A stretch of DNA of 64,000 nt from Tremella fuciformis (lineage: Eukaryota > Basidiomycota > Tremellomycetes > Tremellales > Tremellaceae). The notes under the pieces were generated by a model. It worked only from the letters and a program-made list of their open reading frames with translations, was not told where the DNA came from and did not search any database. This document shows, one piece after another, positions 23,701 through 33,194 of this stretch (position 1 is its first letter; each line of letters opens with the position of its first letter). The position numbers and the translations under genes are program-made. The DNA is taken from contig CP136495.1 in NCBI GenBank assembly GCA_032768795.1, forward strand, positions 312,501 to 376,500. Reading direction: 5' to 3'.

Positions 23701-25283
23701 GGCAGGATGGGCTAAGCAGATGGTCCAAGGTCGGATCGTTCTGAATTGCGCCATCGGCAATGGCCACAACGAGGAAGAATAATGGACCGTTCAAACCCGG
23801 AACAGTGTTCTCCGTCATGCGGTAGCGGCGATTCTGGTACATTCAGCGGGCACTCACTTTCGGACATCAAGCTACCTTGCCACTGGGCGTCTTGGTGAAC
23901 TCAAGAGCGAACTCGACGAGGATGACGTTGGGCATACCCGCGGGAGACCGGAACAGCCAAAGAGTCACATGTCGGTAACAAAGAGCTCGAGCATCGAACT
24001 TTGGGTCGGAAAAACCGGACGAGCTAGTCTTCAAGAGTGCGCCGATACGCGACGCTGAAGCTGCCTGCAGATGCAGGACCAAGACGGCATAGATGCGTCC
24101 TATAGCATTGTTGTAAGGTAAGTCGATGGAGAAATAGTGCGTAATGACATCTGTGAATGATCAGGGTATGTCTGTGAGCTCAGAAAAGATACCTTTCAGG
24201 ACCTCGGCGTCGGGCGTACGGCGCATGCGATTCGTGTCGTGTATGTCACATTCGTCCGTCAACGTGGCTGCAGTGAGACAGACGTCACATCGCATGTTAC
24301 GACCTGCGTAGCACATCCGGGCTGGTATAGGTTCTGATCGAAACAATTGACAAGTTGGTGTTCACCAGGGAGCCTTTGGGTGGTGCGCTCCACCGTTGGG
24401 TCAGACTGCGTGAGATCTGTCCACCACGCGCCACCGAAAGGAGGGGTTTTCGGAAGTGCAGTCGGTTACGGAGCGCGTAACGTCCGTGGAGAGGGGGAGG
24501 GTTGTAGGAAGGCGAAACATTTTGGCAGTTACGACCGTCGTAACCACCACGAGGAAACGAGAACGGGTGACGGGGAACGTTGGCAGGTTACGAGCCTCGT
24601 AACGCTCATGGGGGAAGGTGGACATCACGGGTAGTGGAGCCTTCACACCCGTCGAGTGTTAAAAGATTTGAGGACCATCGGACTTACTCTCTATGTAACT
24701 TTTGGCGGAAGTGACCACGGTGTGATCCGTCTTCGACTTCGTTAAGCGGGCGTAGGCTGTCCTGAAACTATCAATCAGAGGTCATTGTTCCAGGTGCCAT
24801 CTCACCAGAAACTATTAAGAGCCGTCATGCAGGTGTCGAGACAAGGGCTCTCTTTGCCGCGGATGCGCCCAGACATGCCGTGGATCCTCCATTTCAAGAA
24901 CGGGTGGAGAATGTGGACCGTGAGAGCGGGGCCACCTGTTCCGGAGGTCAACTACCCCCGAACACAAGCAGGTGGTACGCACCCTCAGAAAACACCTGGT
25001 CTAAGCTTCGGTCGCCAGCCCAATCTTTCCAAAGCGCTTTGGCCGCGTCGACCTCGTCGGTGTCCATGTCCCCTTCGTCCCCGTCCGCCGCTCGCTCAAA
25101 GAATACGCTGGAGAGGAATGCCCGAAATTGTTCTAACTCTTTCTCTGCTCGATGAGCGGTGGCAGGAGAAATGTTTTTTTCAAGTTTTGTAGCCGCTTTG
25201 GCAACCGACAATAGAATCTTCGCAGATACACCAGCCTTCTTTCTCTTGTGATCAGCTTTGGTGTGGCCGCTGGAGGGGGGCAT
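20717..25283 (-). CDS. DUF3435 tyrosine recombinase (Captain-like), with C-terminal zinc fingers
   Basis: Eight minus-strand exons join in phase: 25283-24983, 24935-24806, 24761-24688, 24267-24193, 24150-23876, 23833-23658, 23612-23223 and 23198-20717, giving 1,300 residues. The DUF3435 pattern is clear: FLKWRI near residue 116, YRHVTLWLF with the first catalytic Arg in ASRIGAL (about 229), then KPDWLNVPVCR. SHDMR supplies His/Arg (about 402/405), GIGHKLSSD a further His (about 444), and SYWG the likely nucleophilic Tyr (about 454). After the recombinase domain come a charged helix and four Cys/His clusters (CCPCC about 823, CPFC about 884, CECG about 935, CPDPSC..HLQIHH about 1150). DUF3435 enzymes include the Captains that mobilise Starships. 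Oddities: a 420-nt intron with four palindromes, and a last intron of only 24 nt, which might instead be an in-frame TAA with no intron. Confidence 0.82.
24268..24687 (-). other. Long palindrome-rich intron of the recombinase gene
   Basis: On the minus strand the donor is GTAAGT after ATAGAGA and the acceptor is CACTGCAG. The phases of the flanking exons match. At 420 nt it is several times longer than the other introns of the gene (24-48 nt), and it contains four dyads. Confidence 0.75.
24296..24603. repeat. Four palindromes inside the recombinase intron
   Basis: 24296-24312 (GTTACG/CGTAGC), 24465-24481 (spacer GAGCG), 24528-24544 (spacer ACCGT) and 24587-24603 (spacer AGCCT); the last three are perfect. 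This is the right-hand limit of the repeat in the window: I saw no copy from 24604 to 64000. Confidence 0.9.
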
Positions 25284-25298
25284 CTTGGCGAAAGGTTA

Positions 25299-25327
25299 GT
25301 CACGGGAACAACTGGGGCCCCAGTGAC
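25299..25327. other. Nested palindrome in the gap between recombinase and URC1 fragment
   Basis: A 14-bp perfect palindrome, ACTGGGGCCCCAGT (25311-25324), is enclosed by GTCAC (25299-25303) and GTGAC (25323-25327). It lies 16 bp upstream of the recombinase start codon, in the only DNA that could hold the recombinase promoter or an element end. Confidence 0.6.
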
Positions 25328-25405
25328 GGTCTCGGAGAGATATATATCACCGGCTGAATCACACGTCACCCGGTTCCGGTTCCCGGTCGGTCGGCCTTTG
25401 CATAA

Positions 25406-25987
25406 CACCGACGCAGTGGCGTCAGGTGCGCTTCCCGGTTTAAATGCCGGGAAGGGCGCGCGCTTGGCGAGGTCGTCAAATACATGGTGTACAACCGACG
25501 CAAACGCGGTGGTGACTCGGCCGCCCTCTACTTTGACAACACGGAGAAGGTTGCGGGTGTCAAGGACGCCCGACACCAGGCGCTCATGCCGGATGTCCTG
25601 CACTTCCTTGGCATCAAGCACATCACCAACCTCATCTCCATGTCGAACATGAAGTACGACGCGATCATCTCGTCAGGCATCACCGTCCAGAACCGGTGAG
25701 TATCTCTCTCCTCTGCCTCTCGTCTGCCTCGAGAACAGTGCCACCCTCGCCTTGGCGCGCGGTCCGAGATCATCGGAGTGTGGCACTTTTCCCAATGTGG
25801 CACTTGCGTGCGCCCAAGATGGGAGTGGCTGACCCGCAGCTACGAGATCCCCGACGAGCTCATCCCCGCCGACGGCCGCGTCGAGATTGACGCCAAGATC
25901 CAAGCGGGTTACTTCTCCAAGAAGGAGATGACAGACGAGTTGGTGCAGAAGACCAAAGGGCGCGGATGGGAGGATATAGTCCACTGA
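25406..25987 (+). pseudogene. URC1: 3' fragment of a URC1-like (GTP cyclohydrolase II-like) gene
   Basis: Two exons, about 25406-25695 and 25840-25987, join in phase (CG|C) through a 144-nt intron. The product contains GRALGEVVKYMVYNRRKR, KDARHQALMPDVLHFLGI, LISMSNMKYDA and DELIPADGRVEIDAKIQAGYF, the C-terminal signature of Urc1, a fungal GTP cyclohydrolase II-related protein of uracil catabolism. The frame is blocked upstream by a TAA at 25403. The larger N-terminal part of the enzyme is absent here; instead the recombinase gene starts 120 bp away in the opposite direction. The fragment is otherwise well preserved, with a normal stop. The best reading is a gene split by insertion of the element to the left. 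An upstream exon joined through an unseen splice site cannot be excluded. Confidence 0.68.
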
Positions 25988-26763
25988 GCGCAGTGCGGTG
26001 CGAGTCGCCGGCGCCGGCGGTCTTGTCTTTGTTGCGGTTGTACATAGGTGCACTCCATGCATCGAGTATAGTCATTGCCACTGGGGTTTGCTAGTCTGAG
26101 CTCGCCTTTTTGCGGAGCCTGTGAAACGCAGGTCGGTAGGGCTGAGGAGAGCTCTGAGCTGGGGCTGAAATGGCTCAAGAGACCGCGATTGCGGAAGAGC
26201 GGCCCCTCGCCAAAATGGCCTTCCAGTCGCCCACAACCTATACCGCCCTTTCATGCGTTCCTTTGTGATCAGCCTGTTCCGCAACTCGGAACATGCAACG
26301 CGGTTTCCAAACCTCAAACACTTTGCGGGAGAAGAAGGCCACGCAACGACTTCCTTCCATCCGTACTGGATTTCGTTTTCGTTTCTGGTTCTGGCTGACC
26401 TGGAGCTTGACATTCCGACGCGCGAGATCGGAAGTGCGCGAAGGCTACGTCCTGCCTGCTTTCATGAATGTCATCCCGGATCTGCCTTCTGGTCCTGATC
26501 TAGCTTCAGCCTTGATACTGAAACGATTGGCGGGAAAAGAGCCGCTTGTTGGCAGCGTCCGGGCTTACGGCCATTGACCGACCCCGCTCAACGCTCAGCT
26601 CGATGTTTGCCTGCCGACCTGTTCAAGGGAGACAGTTAGCTCCGTCTCGAGTCGGTTCTGCACAAGATCCGTGAAGCAGTGCTGCTCCGTACACAACCTA
26701 AAGCCCGCACCCAGTTGTCCCTTCGGACCTCCTCGTCATCAACGACTCTGAACTTTACACGTT
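25988..26763. other. Interval without a supported gene
   Basis: Between the URC1 fragment and the first family C gene. Short frames only; no repeat or known motif was seen. Confidence 0.4.
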
Positions 26764-28079
26764 ATGCCGCCCACCAAGAGCAGTGCGCCGCACCCTCAGC
26801 GTCCACCACAGTGAGCTTTTTCACTCCCCACCTGCCCGTGCTGATTTCGAAGGGACTATCACGCCCTGCAATGTGCGTCCGGCCATAGCTTCATGGCCTC
26901 CTCCCTGCCCAGTGTAGTATCGCAGTCCCCGCACAACCTCCTTGTGGGGTACTTCGCTTACTGTCCCACCTGTCCACAGACGGGAAGCTCCCAGCCCGTA
27001 TGGCATCCAGTTGTGTCGTCCACTTCCAGGGAAGGCTTCGAAGAGATGCGATATGTGCGTGAGATACTGGCGATGCGTGGCGCAGAGACGAGCCTGCCAG
27101 AGGAGCTGAGCCGGTACGATCTCGAGAATAAGCATAATATCGTGTGGGCCGGACCCGATAAGGCTGAGGAAGCCAAGAACGGTATACTGTCCGCCCCATC
27201 AAGTAGGATCGTTCTCGTTCATGGTAAGGCCGAACCCCTTGCCTTGCATGTCTACAACCCCTACGTCATCGGCCCCTCTCCATCTCAGTAAGTCACCGGT
27301 CGGGCTTACGACAGCTTCTTGCAGCTGTGGAGGGTACTAATAGTCCCCAGGACCACCCTCAACTACACAGACAACAATCCGTCCGAGCTGCCTAACGTGG
27401 CGAAGGCCGGAGAAGAGCTTTCATCAAGGATGTTGAGGCCGAACGATCGACAAACAACGTTGACAACGTTTTCACGCCTGGATCCTCGTCATCTTAGAGC
27501 CAACTTCGGCCGTCGACCGGTGTCGCCAATCGCTAAGAGGGGAGAATCTGTAGCGACTGTATCGGGCGGTGAGTAGGCGCTGGCATCCGTCGAGCGCCGC
27601 TCACATCCCAGATCCGAACACCGTGACTGCGCCAGATGGTCTCGCCGAGCTAGACGCCTCGCAAAACAATCCTGCTACGCTTTTCACCAATGAAAACGGC
27701 ATAGCAACAGGCGGGTGACGCACGCTACACCTGTCCAAAGTGGCTGAAGCCTGCAGGCCCATTCGAGCTCCCCTCCGTCCAGCTTGAGCCTTACGAGCTG
27801 TCGGGAGTGGACAAGAACGAGCGTTTTGAGCTGCCGGCTGACGTCCCGAGTCAGTATGCTGCCCAACCGTCCACCCGCCTGGACGACTCGCTAACGGATG
27901 CACATTCTCCGACTTTGCTTGCGCCCCGCTCGGAAGCAAAGACTGAACGCTCGAGGCGGCGTTCGAATCGTTTACAAATCTTCACTGAGGCCCCGCCTAC
28001 AGCTGCCTTTGAGGGGATGCCCCGGACAGAGGTGGAACTAGATATTGGGGTCGACAACTGCTGTACATCTCCGGTTTAG
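26764..28079 (+). CDS. Family C member 1: CxxxH/CPxC protein, function unknown
   Basis: Exon 1 is 26764-26810 and exon 2 starts at 26853 (CA|G), running to about 27290. Later exons cover about 27346-27570 and 27600 to the stop at 28079, but their borders are less sure. The conserved core is C-x3-H ... SPHNLLVGYFAYCPTC, then YVREI and NIVWAGPD. Each element recurs in the same order in the second family member at 47030-48182. The Cys/His pairs suggest a small zinc-binding domain. The C-terminal part is Ser/Pro- and Arg-rich and probably disordered. No signal peptide or membrane segment was seen, and I recognise no family. Confidence 0.5.
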
Positions 28080-28425
28080 CTGCAGTCATGTTGTGACCTT
28101 GTATATTGCCCCACTGTGCACGGCTGCATTGTCTTACCCGCCAACTTTGGCGCAGATGACTGCATGTACACCCTGTCCACGACACTGGTTGTTCCTATGA
28201 TTATAACTCGTTGAGTGTTCCCTGCTGTGATTCTCCTCTACGACACGATCGGGCGAATGGGACGCAGAGGCAGCGGACGGCAGTAGGGTATGGTATGGCA
28301 TACATACGTAGTGCGACTTCGTGTTTTAAGCCAAATATACAAAGCTGCCATGGACAACGACACTCAGGCTAGATCGGGTCTGAGGCGATGGGTGAATGGC
28401 AAGACTTGCGCACTCGGCGGCGTGA

Positions 28426-29784
28426 TCAGTCTTCAGAGGCTTGGGCGGATGGTACTTTTGGCATGGGGCCGTACACCATTATCGCTTCCCATTCGGCTGA
28501 TACATTCTTTCCGATCTGGGATGATTTGATTGTTTGAATGGGATTGTTTTGCCCTGTCGTTGTCAAAGCTGCCCGTATACTCTCCCAAGATATGAGTTGG
28601 GCAATGTCGGGGGACCGATTGATCTGATTTATTGTCATCTGGGATAAGCGAGTTGCGGTATTTTGATCCATACTGAGACTCTGTAACACGCTTTTGTACC
28701 AAGGCCATAGCGTGTGACCGCAAAAATACTCTCGCACCTCACGAGTGCGATGTTGTCTCTGGCTCTGTAGTTGCTTGTTGGTCTTGTGACCGTCATCTTG
28801 TGAGGGACGGGAGTCCAACTCCACGACAATGTGCTTGGTTGCCCAGCTTTGTATTGACTTGCGGTGAAGCCGGAGCAAGGCAGCAAACCCGTCCAGATTT
28901 GGTTCCAACCCGCCGACCTGCGTATTGTATACGTACAATTTGGCCATATGAGGCTGGCCATTGGCCTTTGCGTGTTGTGAATGAGTGATTGTTCTATAGA
29001 GGCTCGTACCCTCGCGGTCAGATGCAGGAGCGCTTTTGTGAGGTTTTCTTTGCCTTGCCTTCCGCTTCGAAGACCATCGATGTCGCTTAGGTGTGCTTTG
29101 CAATGCAGAGCTGCCGGCTTGTTCTGGCGGTCCAAAACCCGGCTGCCTCGTTGTCCTGCAGGGTTGGCTTGCCTCAGTGACCACATATGGCCCCTCCAGA
29201 TGGTCTTCACAGTTGCTGGCTGGTGAAAAATGTGTGCCTTCTGATTCTGAGCCCAAAGGCGATGCCAAGACATTGAGATCAGCATCGGAGGACCCAGAAC
29301 CAAAAGAAGAAGCGGATGAGGGGGTTGCACTGCCGGAAAACCAGCCGGGCTCTAGGAAGGGCTGACCCAATGATGTTTGCCAAGGCCAAATGTCTCTGGT
29401 CTCCTCCTGGATATCGTCGTCTGTGATGGTGATTTCCGGAACTTGACCAAAGTCATCACCCTCAACAGTCTCCTCATGGAGATTATGCATAATTTCGTCC
29501 GGCAATTGCTGCGTATTGTTCACCATGGTCATGTTGTCCAGCTGCCAGTGCACCGTTTGCGTCGAGTCTGGTAGGCCTTCCCCTGAGGGAGGGTACGTAG
29601 ACTGACCGCTTATTGACCTGGCAGGGTCTTCAGGGATGGGATAGCTTTTGGCAACCCTCTCAAGCTCATAGCGCAGAAAGCGGAGTCCAGCGTCTGCTCC
29701 CTCGTTGGCATCAATTCTCTTCCAGCGCTCATAATCTATCCTGGACTTTGACGGGGTGGATGATTGACCATCTGAATCATTCAT
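28426..29784 (-). CDS. Family A member 1, function unknown
   Basis: An uninterrupted frame of 452 residues. I chose the ATG at 29784 because it aligns with the start of member 2; an earlier in-frame ATG exists at 29811. The N-terminus shares RW-K-x-I and EG...ELxRVA with member 2. The middle is Ser/Gly-rich (WFSGSATPSSASS). The C-terminal 150 residues hold the family domain: LDGFAALLRLHRKSIQSWA, a variable linker, WPWYKSVLQSL, LSQMTINQINRSPDIAQLIS and a terminal PIQTIKSS...WEAIMVYG segment. No signal peptide, transmembrane segment or known motif was seen. The domain looks mostly helical. It belongs to a dispersed tandem family spanning 28-46 kb. Confidence 0.65.
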   Translation of the reverse strand: MNDSDGQSSTPSKSRIDYERWKRIDANEGADAGLRFLRYELERVAKSYPIPEDPARSISGQSTYPPSGEGLPDSTQTVHWQLDNMTMVNNTQQLPDEIMHNLHEETVEGDDFGQVPEITITDDDIQEETRDIWPWQTSLGQPFLEPGWFSGSATPSSASSFGSGSSDADLNVLASPLGSESEGTHFSPASNCEDHLEGPYVVTEASQPCRTTRQPGFGPPEQAGSSALQSTPKRHRWSSKRKARQRKPHKSAPASDREGTSLYRTITHSQHAKANGQPHMAKLYVYNTQVGGLEPNLDGFAALLRLHRKSIQSWATKHIVVELDSRPSQDDGHKTNKQLQSQRQHRTREVREYFCGHTLWPWYKSVLQSLSMDQNTATRLSQMTINQINRSPDIAQLISWESIRAALTTTGQNNPIQTIKSSQIGKNVSAEWEAIMVYGPMPKVPSAQASED

Positions 29785-30429
29785 GCTGAAGGCTTGGATT
29801 GGATTGATCACTGGGATGTCTCAAGACTTGTCAGATAGTCCGATCGATGCAAGCAGTGTTCTGCTTGTTGTGCTGATAGTTGTGTAATGGCAATTAGCTT
29901 GTGCGCAAGAAGTAGTGTCCGGGGCTTCTCCCCAGCAAAGACTGCAGGTAGGAAAGACGGTGGGCTCTCCAGGCATCTGCTGCAGCACCAGCACAGTCAA
30001 AGGAGGAGGTCGTGAAGGGAGAAACTTTGTAGGCTGAGGGGTAGTGTACACATAGGATCATCTTGTAGTAGTGTTTCAGAGTTTGGGACTCGTGCAGAAG
30101 ACACTGCTCGCAAGACAACCAGCTGGACTTGAGTGGGCATGGACCTCTCTTGTTGTGGCCAAATGCAACCCGTCTTGATGTGACAGACCAGGAGGTCGCC
30201 ATACTCAGCTGACCAAGACCTTTGCCATCTACCCCCTCTTCACAGGTAGAGCAAACGAGTCCCTGGAGAACGGAGCACATGTCCAACTAAAGCGTCTTTG
30301 GTGTTCAATAGCCAATACATTATGCAAGAACTAGAAAAACTTTTCAGAGAGAATATCAGGCAAGAATTGATTGACACTGTGGACGGCGGGCGGTTTCCTC
30401 TTGCTGATTCAGACAGTAGGCACTGGAAC
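29785..30429. other. Interval between family A member 1 and the fragment
   Basis: No supported gene; probably upstream sequence of family A member 1. Confidence 0.4.
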
Positions 30430-30771
30430 CTATGATTTGGGAGCCTTGCCGCCTGTGTGAGGGATTACCTGCAGGTTATATGTCAGAACTGCGTTCCACT
30501 TATCTGAACGTGTGGCTGTACCTGGCCGGACTGGCCGGACTTCTACTGTTTGCACTCGATGATTCTGCCACTTGCTTGTCATGAACGTCTTCACGTTCTC
30601 TGAAGATAACAGCTCTGCAATATCCCCTTCAGTGTTCATGATGGCCTCTATCATCATTTTAGATAGCTTAGATGCTCTTTCGTGGCTCATGTTCATCTTG
30701 AGAGTCTCTAAGGTGTTGAGTGTAACAAGGGTCAAGGTCAAGGTCTTTCCAGGTGAGGAATAATATCCCAA
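30430..30771 (-). pseudogene. Family A C-terminal fragment
   Basis: A 113-residue frame carries only the end of the family A domain: LSKMMIEAIMNTEGDIAELL, ENVKTFMTSKW, VQTVEV and the closing KWNAVLTYNLQ. The DGFAAL..W half and the whole N-terminal part are missing. The beginning of the frame is Thr/Leu-rich and unlike the other members. It is best read as a truncated copy; a spliced gene with unseen upstream exons is possible. Confidence 0.6.
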
Positions 30772-30894
30772 AAGGATATTTGCGCCCCAAGTTCTGGTTA
30801 ATCCCTAACCTGAACTCGGTTTATCAAGGGTACCTTGGACGTGTCATGCCCATCATGACAATAAGTCAGTACTTTTATCGGTGATCTTCCCTGA

Positions 30895-32054
30895 TGTTAC
30901 GATCCGGTCACCGTTGCCACCCATACAGGCCCCCGACCGTCCGCCACCCGGATCGCAACACCCCAAGCTGGAATACCGGAAGGGTTCACTCTCCAAGCTG
31001 GAATCCCGGAAGGGTTCACTCTCCAAGATGGAACACTGGAAGGGTCTACCGCCAGGTGACGCCAGGTGGAATCAGGGAATGCCAGGTGACGCCAGGTGAA
31101 GTCAGGTGACGCCAGGTGACCCCGAGTGGAACCAGGAACCCAGGCCGGCCCGTACTGGCGCCAAGGTGGCACCAGCCCGGAGCCAGGTGGAGTGAGTGGC
31201 AACTCCAGGTGAAGGAGTTGCGCACACGGATTTGCCACCCAGCCCGTAGACATATATAAAGAGCCTACTTCTTGATCCTTCTCCCCAAGGATCAATCTAT
31301 CGCAAGTTACACCTAGGCTTAGAGCCTTGCACCAAGCCTCCCTTCGCTCGCTTTGTCTTTACCTTCGCTCGCCACGACGCCTATCTCCGTGGGATCCTTC
31401 GAGCACTTCGACCATCAACATCCACACCGTGGCCTTCGTGGATTGTCGACCCTACTACGCCGTCCAACCAAGCCACAGGTTCAGTGGTTGTACCCCCTTC
31501 GCCTTCGGTGCAACCCAAGCTTGCCACATTACGACTACCGCCGTCTCCTCGTCGCCGGACCTCAAGGCCGCCGGGTTCGAGTTGTAACACTATATAAGGA
31601 GGCCACTTTCCGGCCAAGTATCACAACGGCCACGCCCTCGACAACCTTTGCACGTGACCGACACCTCTCACATGATCGACACGTGACCTACCTCGGGCTG
31701 GAGAACCTCAACAAGGGAGTAGACGTTGGATGAACACATGACGATGGGAAGCAGGCGCAGAGTCATATAGGATGCCCAGGGGGCCCGTCATAGTTCTTCA
31801 GCACTCTCTGATTGAGTCTCATGGATCACCATTGACGATCTCACTCTCGCCGTGACACGCAGCGTGGCTGAGTCGCACTCACGCTGTATCTATGATGACC
31901 TTGTCCCCTCAACGACCATGTAATCTCAACAAGTATCCAACCTCAACGAGGATCCTACCTCGACATCCTCGCTTCTACCCCTTTATCCTTTATTCCTGAC
32001 TGTGATATTGTGTGAGGAGAGCCTCTGCCAACGGGAGAGCGCAGCATCGTGACA
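30895..32054 (+). mobile_element. Solo-LTR-like sequence
   Basis: It begins TGTTACGAT and ends ATCGTGACA, a 9-bp terminal inverted repeat with one mismatch that fits the TG..CA rule of retroviral-type LTRs. Inside, TATATAAAG lies at 31253-31261, followed by a leader-like pyrimidine-rich stretch, as expected for the promoter in an LTR. No second copy was recognised in the window, and no gag-pol frame follows. A solo LTR of about 1,160 bp, or the end of a dead element, is an inference from its ends and promoter. Confidence 0.4.
30962..31120. repeat. 30-bp tandem repeat followed by GCCAGGTGAC repeats
   Basis: A unit starting CCAAGCTGGAAT and ending GGGTTCACTCT occurs about three times with a 30-bp period. 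It is followed by several GCCAGGTGAC decamers between 31051 and 31120. Both lie in the 5' half of the LTR-like sequence. Confidence 0.75.
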
Positions 32055-32912
32055 CCAAGATAGTTTCTTCAGCAATGGATCTCTTGTGTCCCGTCACAAA
32101 AGTCACACAGCTGGTCTGAACTGTCACAAATGACACCAAAGCAGCACCAAGACCGAGCAAGACCGAGCCAAAGGAACGTGAGTCGAGCCCTCGTCGGCAC
32201 TCGCCGAAGCTCGCCGCGACTCGTCAAGACCAACCCACGTGAAATTACCGCATTCGTCGGACAAAAGGATGCATCTCTCACACAGCTAAGTCCCGTCGTC
32301 ACCGCAGCTCTCGTCGACAGCAAGGAACTCTTCGAGACTCGCCGTGCTCGCCATGCTCGCTGTCAGGAAACCGACACGGCATCCTGACCACGAGACTACC
32401 ACGAGGCAATCTCCGACGGAAACATCCAAAGGATCCTACGAACCGAAGAACGTGAGTACGGTAGAACCGTCACTATTAGTCACGAATAACTACGACTTGC
32501 TCTTGAAAGCGCTGGAACAACCTGGAGAACGGTAGAAGGATACGTCTCAGTCTTCCATCGGCCGAGTTGAGATAGGAACGCACGCAAGGACAAGAGTCAG
32601 GTCCACGATAACGGAGGATAGAGTTATCTCACAGTCAGGGCCGCGGGACGGAGACCAAGGACGATAAGGACGACGACGGGCACGCAAAGAGATTAGATGC
32701 AAGCCAGCGCGGAGAAGAAGACGATAGAAGAGAAGAGAGACGACGAGAGAATACTAGAGAGTATTGGGAACAAGTAGAAACGACTAGGAGAGCGATGGAA
32801 CGATCCACGAAGGACGATGCTAGAAGGATCAGAGAGAGAACGGGCGAGAGTAAGCGGATACTTAAGAAGGAAGATCGCAGAGGAAGTTCCTCAGCGATCT
32901 AGTTAACTAGTC
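32055..32912. other. Low-complexity DNA left of the Ngaro element
   Basis: Purine-rich (AGAGA/GACGA) sequence without a gene-like frame. It may be the remains of the element whose LTR-like end precedes it. Confidence 0.4.
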
Positions 32913-33038
32913 TAGGACGGTCACGTGACAAGGGGGAGTGACTTGAGGGCCCCGAGCGAGGTTGAGACCGTCTCTCAACCGTCACCTTGTCGCCCACGGT
33001 CACCGCGCCCGTCTCCGCCGCCCAACGTCACCGATCGC
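32913..33038 (+). repeat. Ngaro split repeat A1
   Basis: Begins TAGGACGGTCACGTGACAAG and ends CACCGATCGC; same as A2 at 37703-37828. It contains the palindrome CACGTG. Confidence 0.9.
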
Positions 33039-33194
33039 ACCTACGGAGGAGCAGGAGCACAGGGGAGCAGGTCTGCGTGAGTGGGAGTGCGGCGGGCCTT
33101 GAAACAGCCGCTCTAAACGAGCGTCCACCGTTGGTCCTATACGCCGCTGACTTGCAAACTTGCCCACCACCACCCTCCCCCCCCCCCGCCCGAC

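Noticed and set aside
189..24603. The palindromes as Starship target sites, because they contain TTAC
   Set aside because: The reported Starship target pattern has TTAC followed by seven bases and an A; here the base at that position is a G in the perfect copies. The shared TTAC is short and may be coincidence, so it was not used as evidence.
25248..25652. Open frame on the plus strand overlapping the recombinase start and URC1 fragment
   Set aside because: It is in a different frame from the URC1-like codons and has no recognisable content; a shadow frame.
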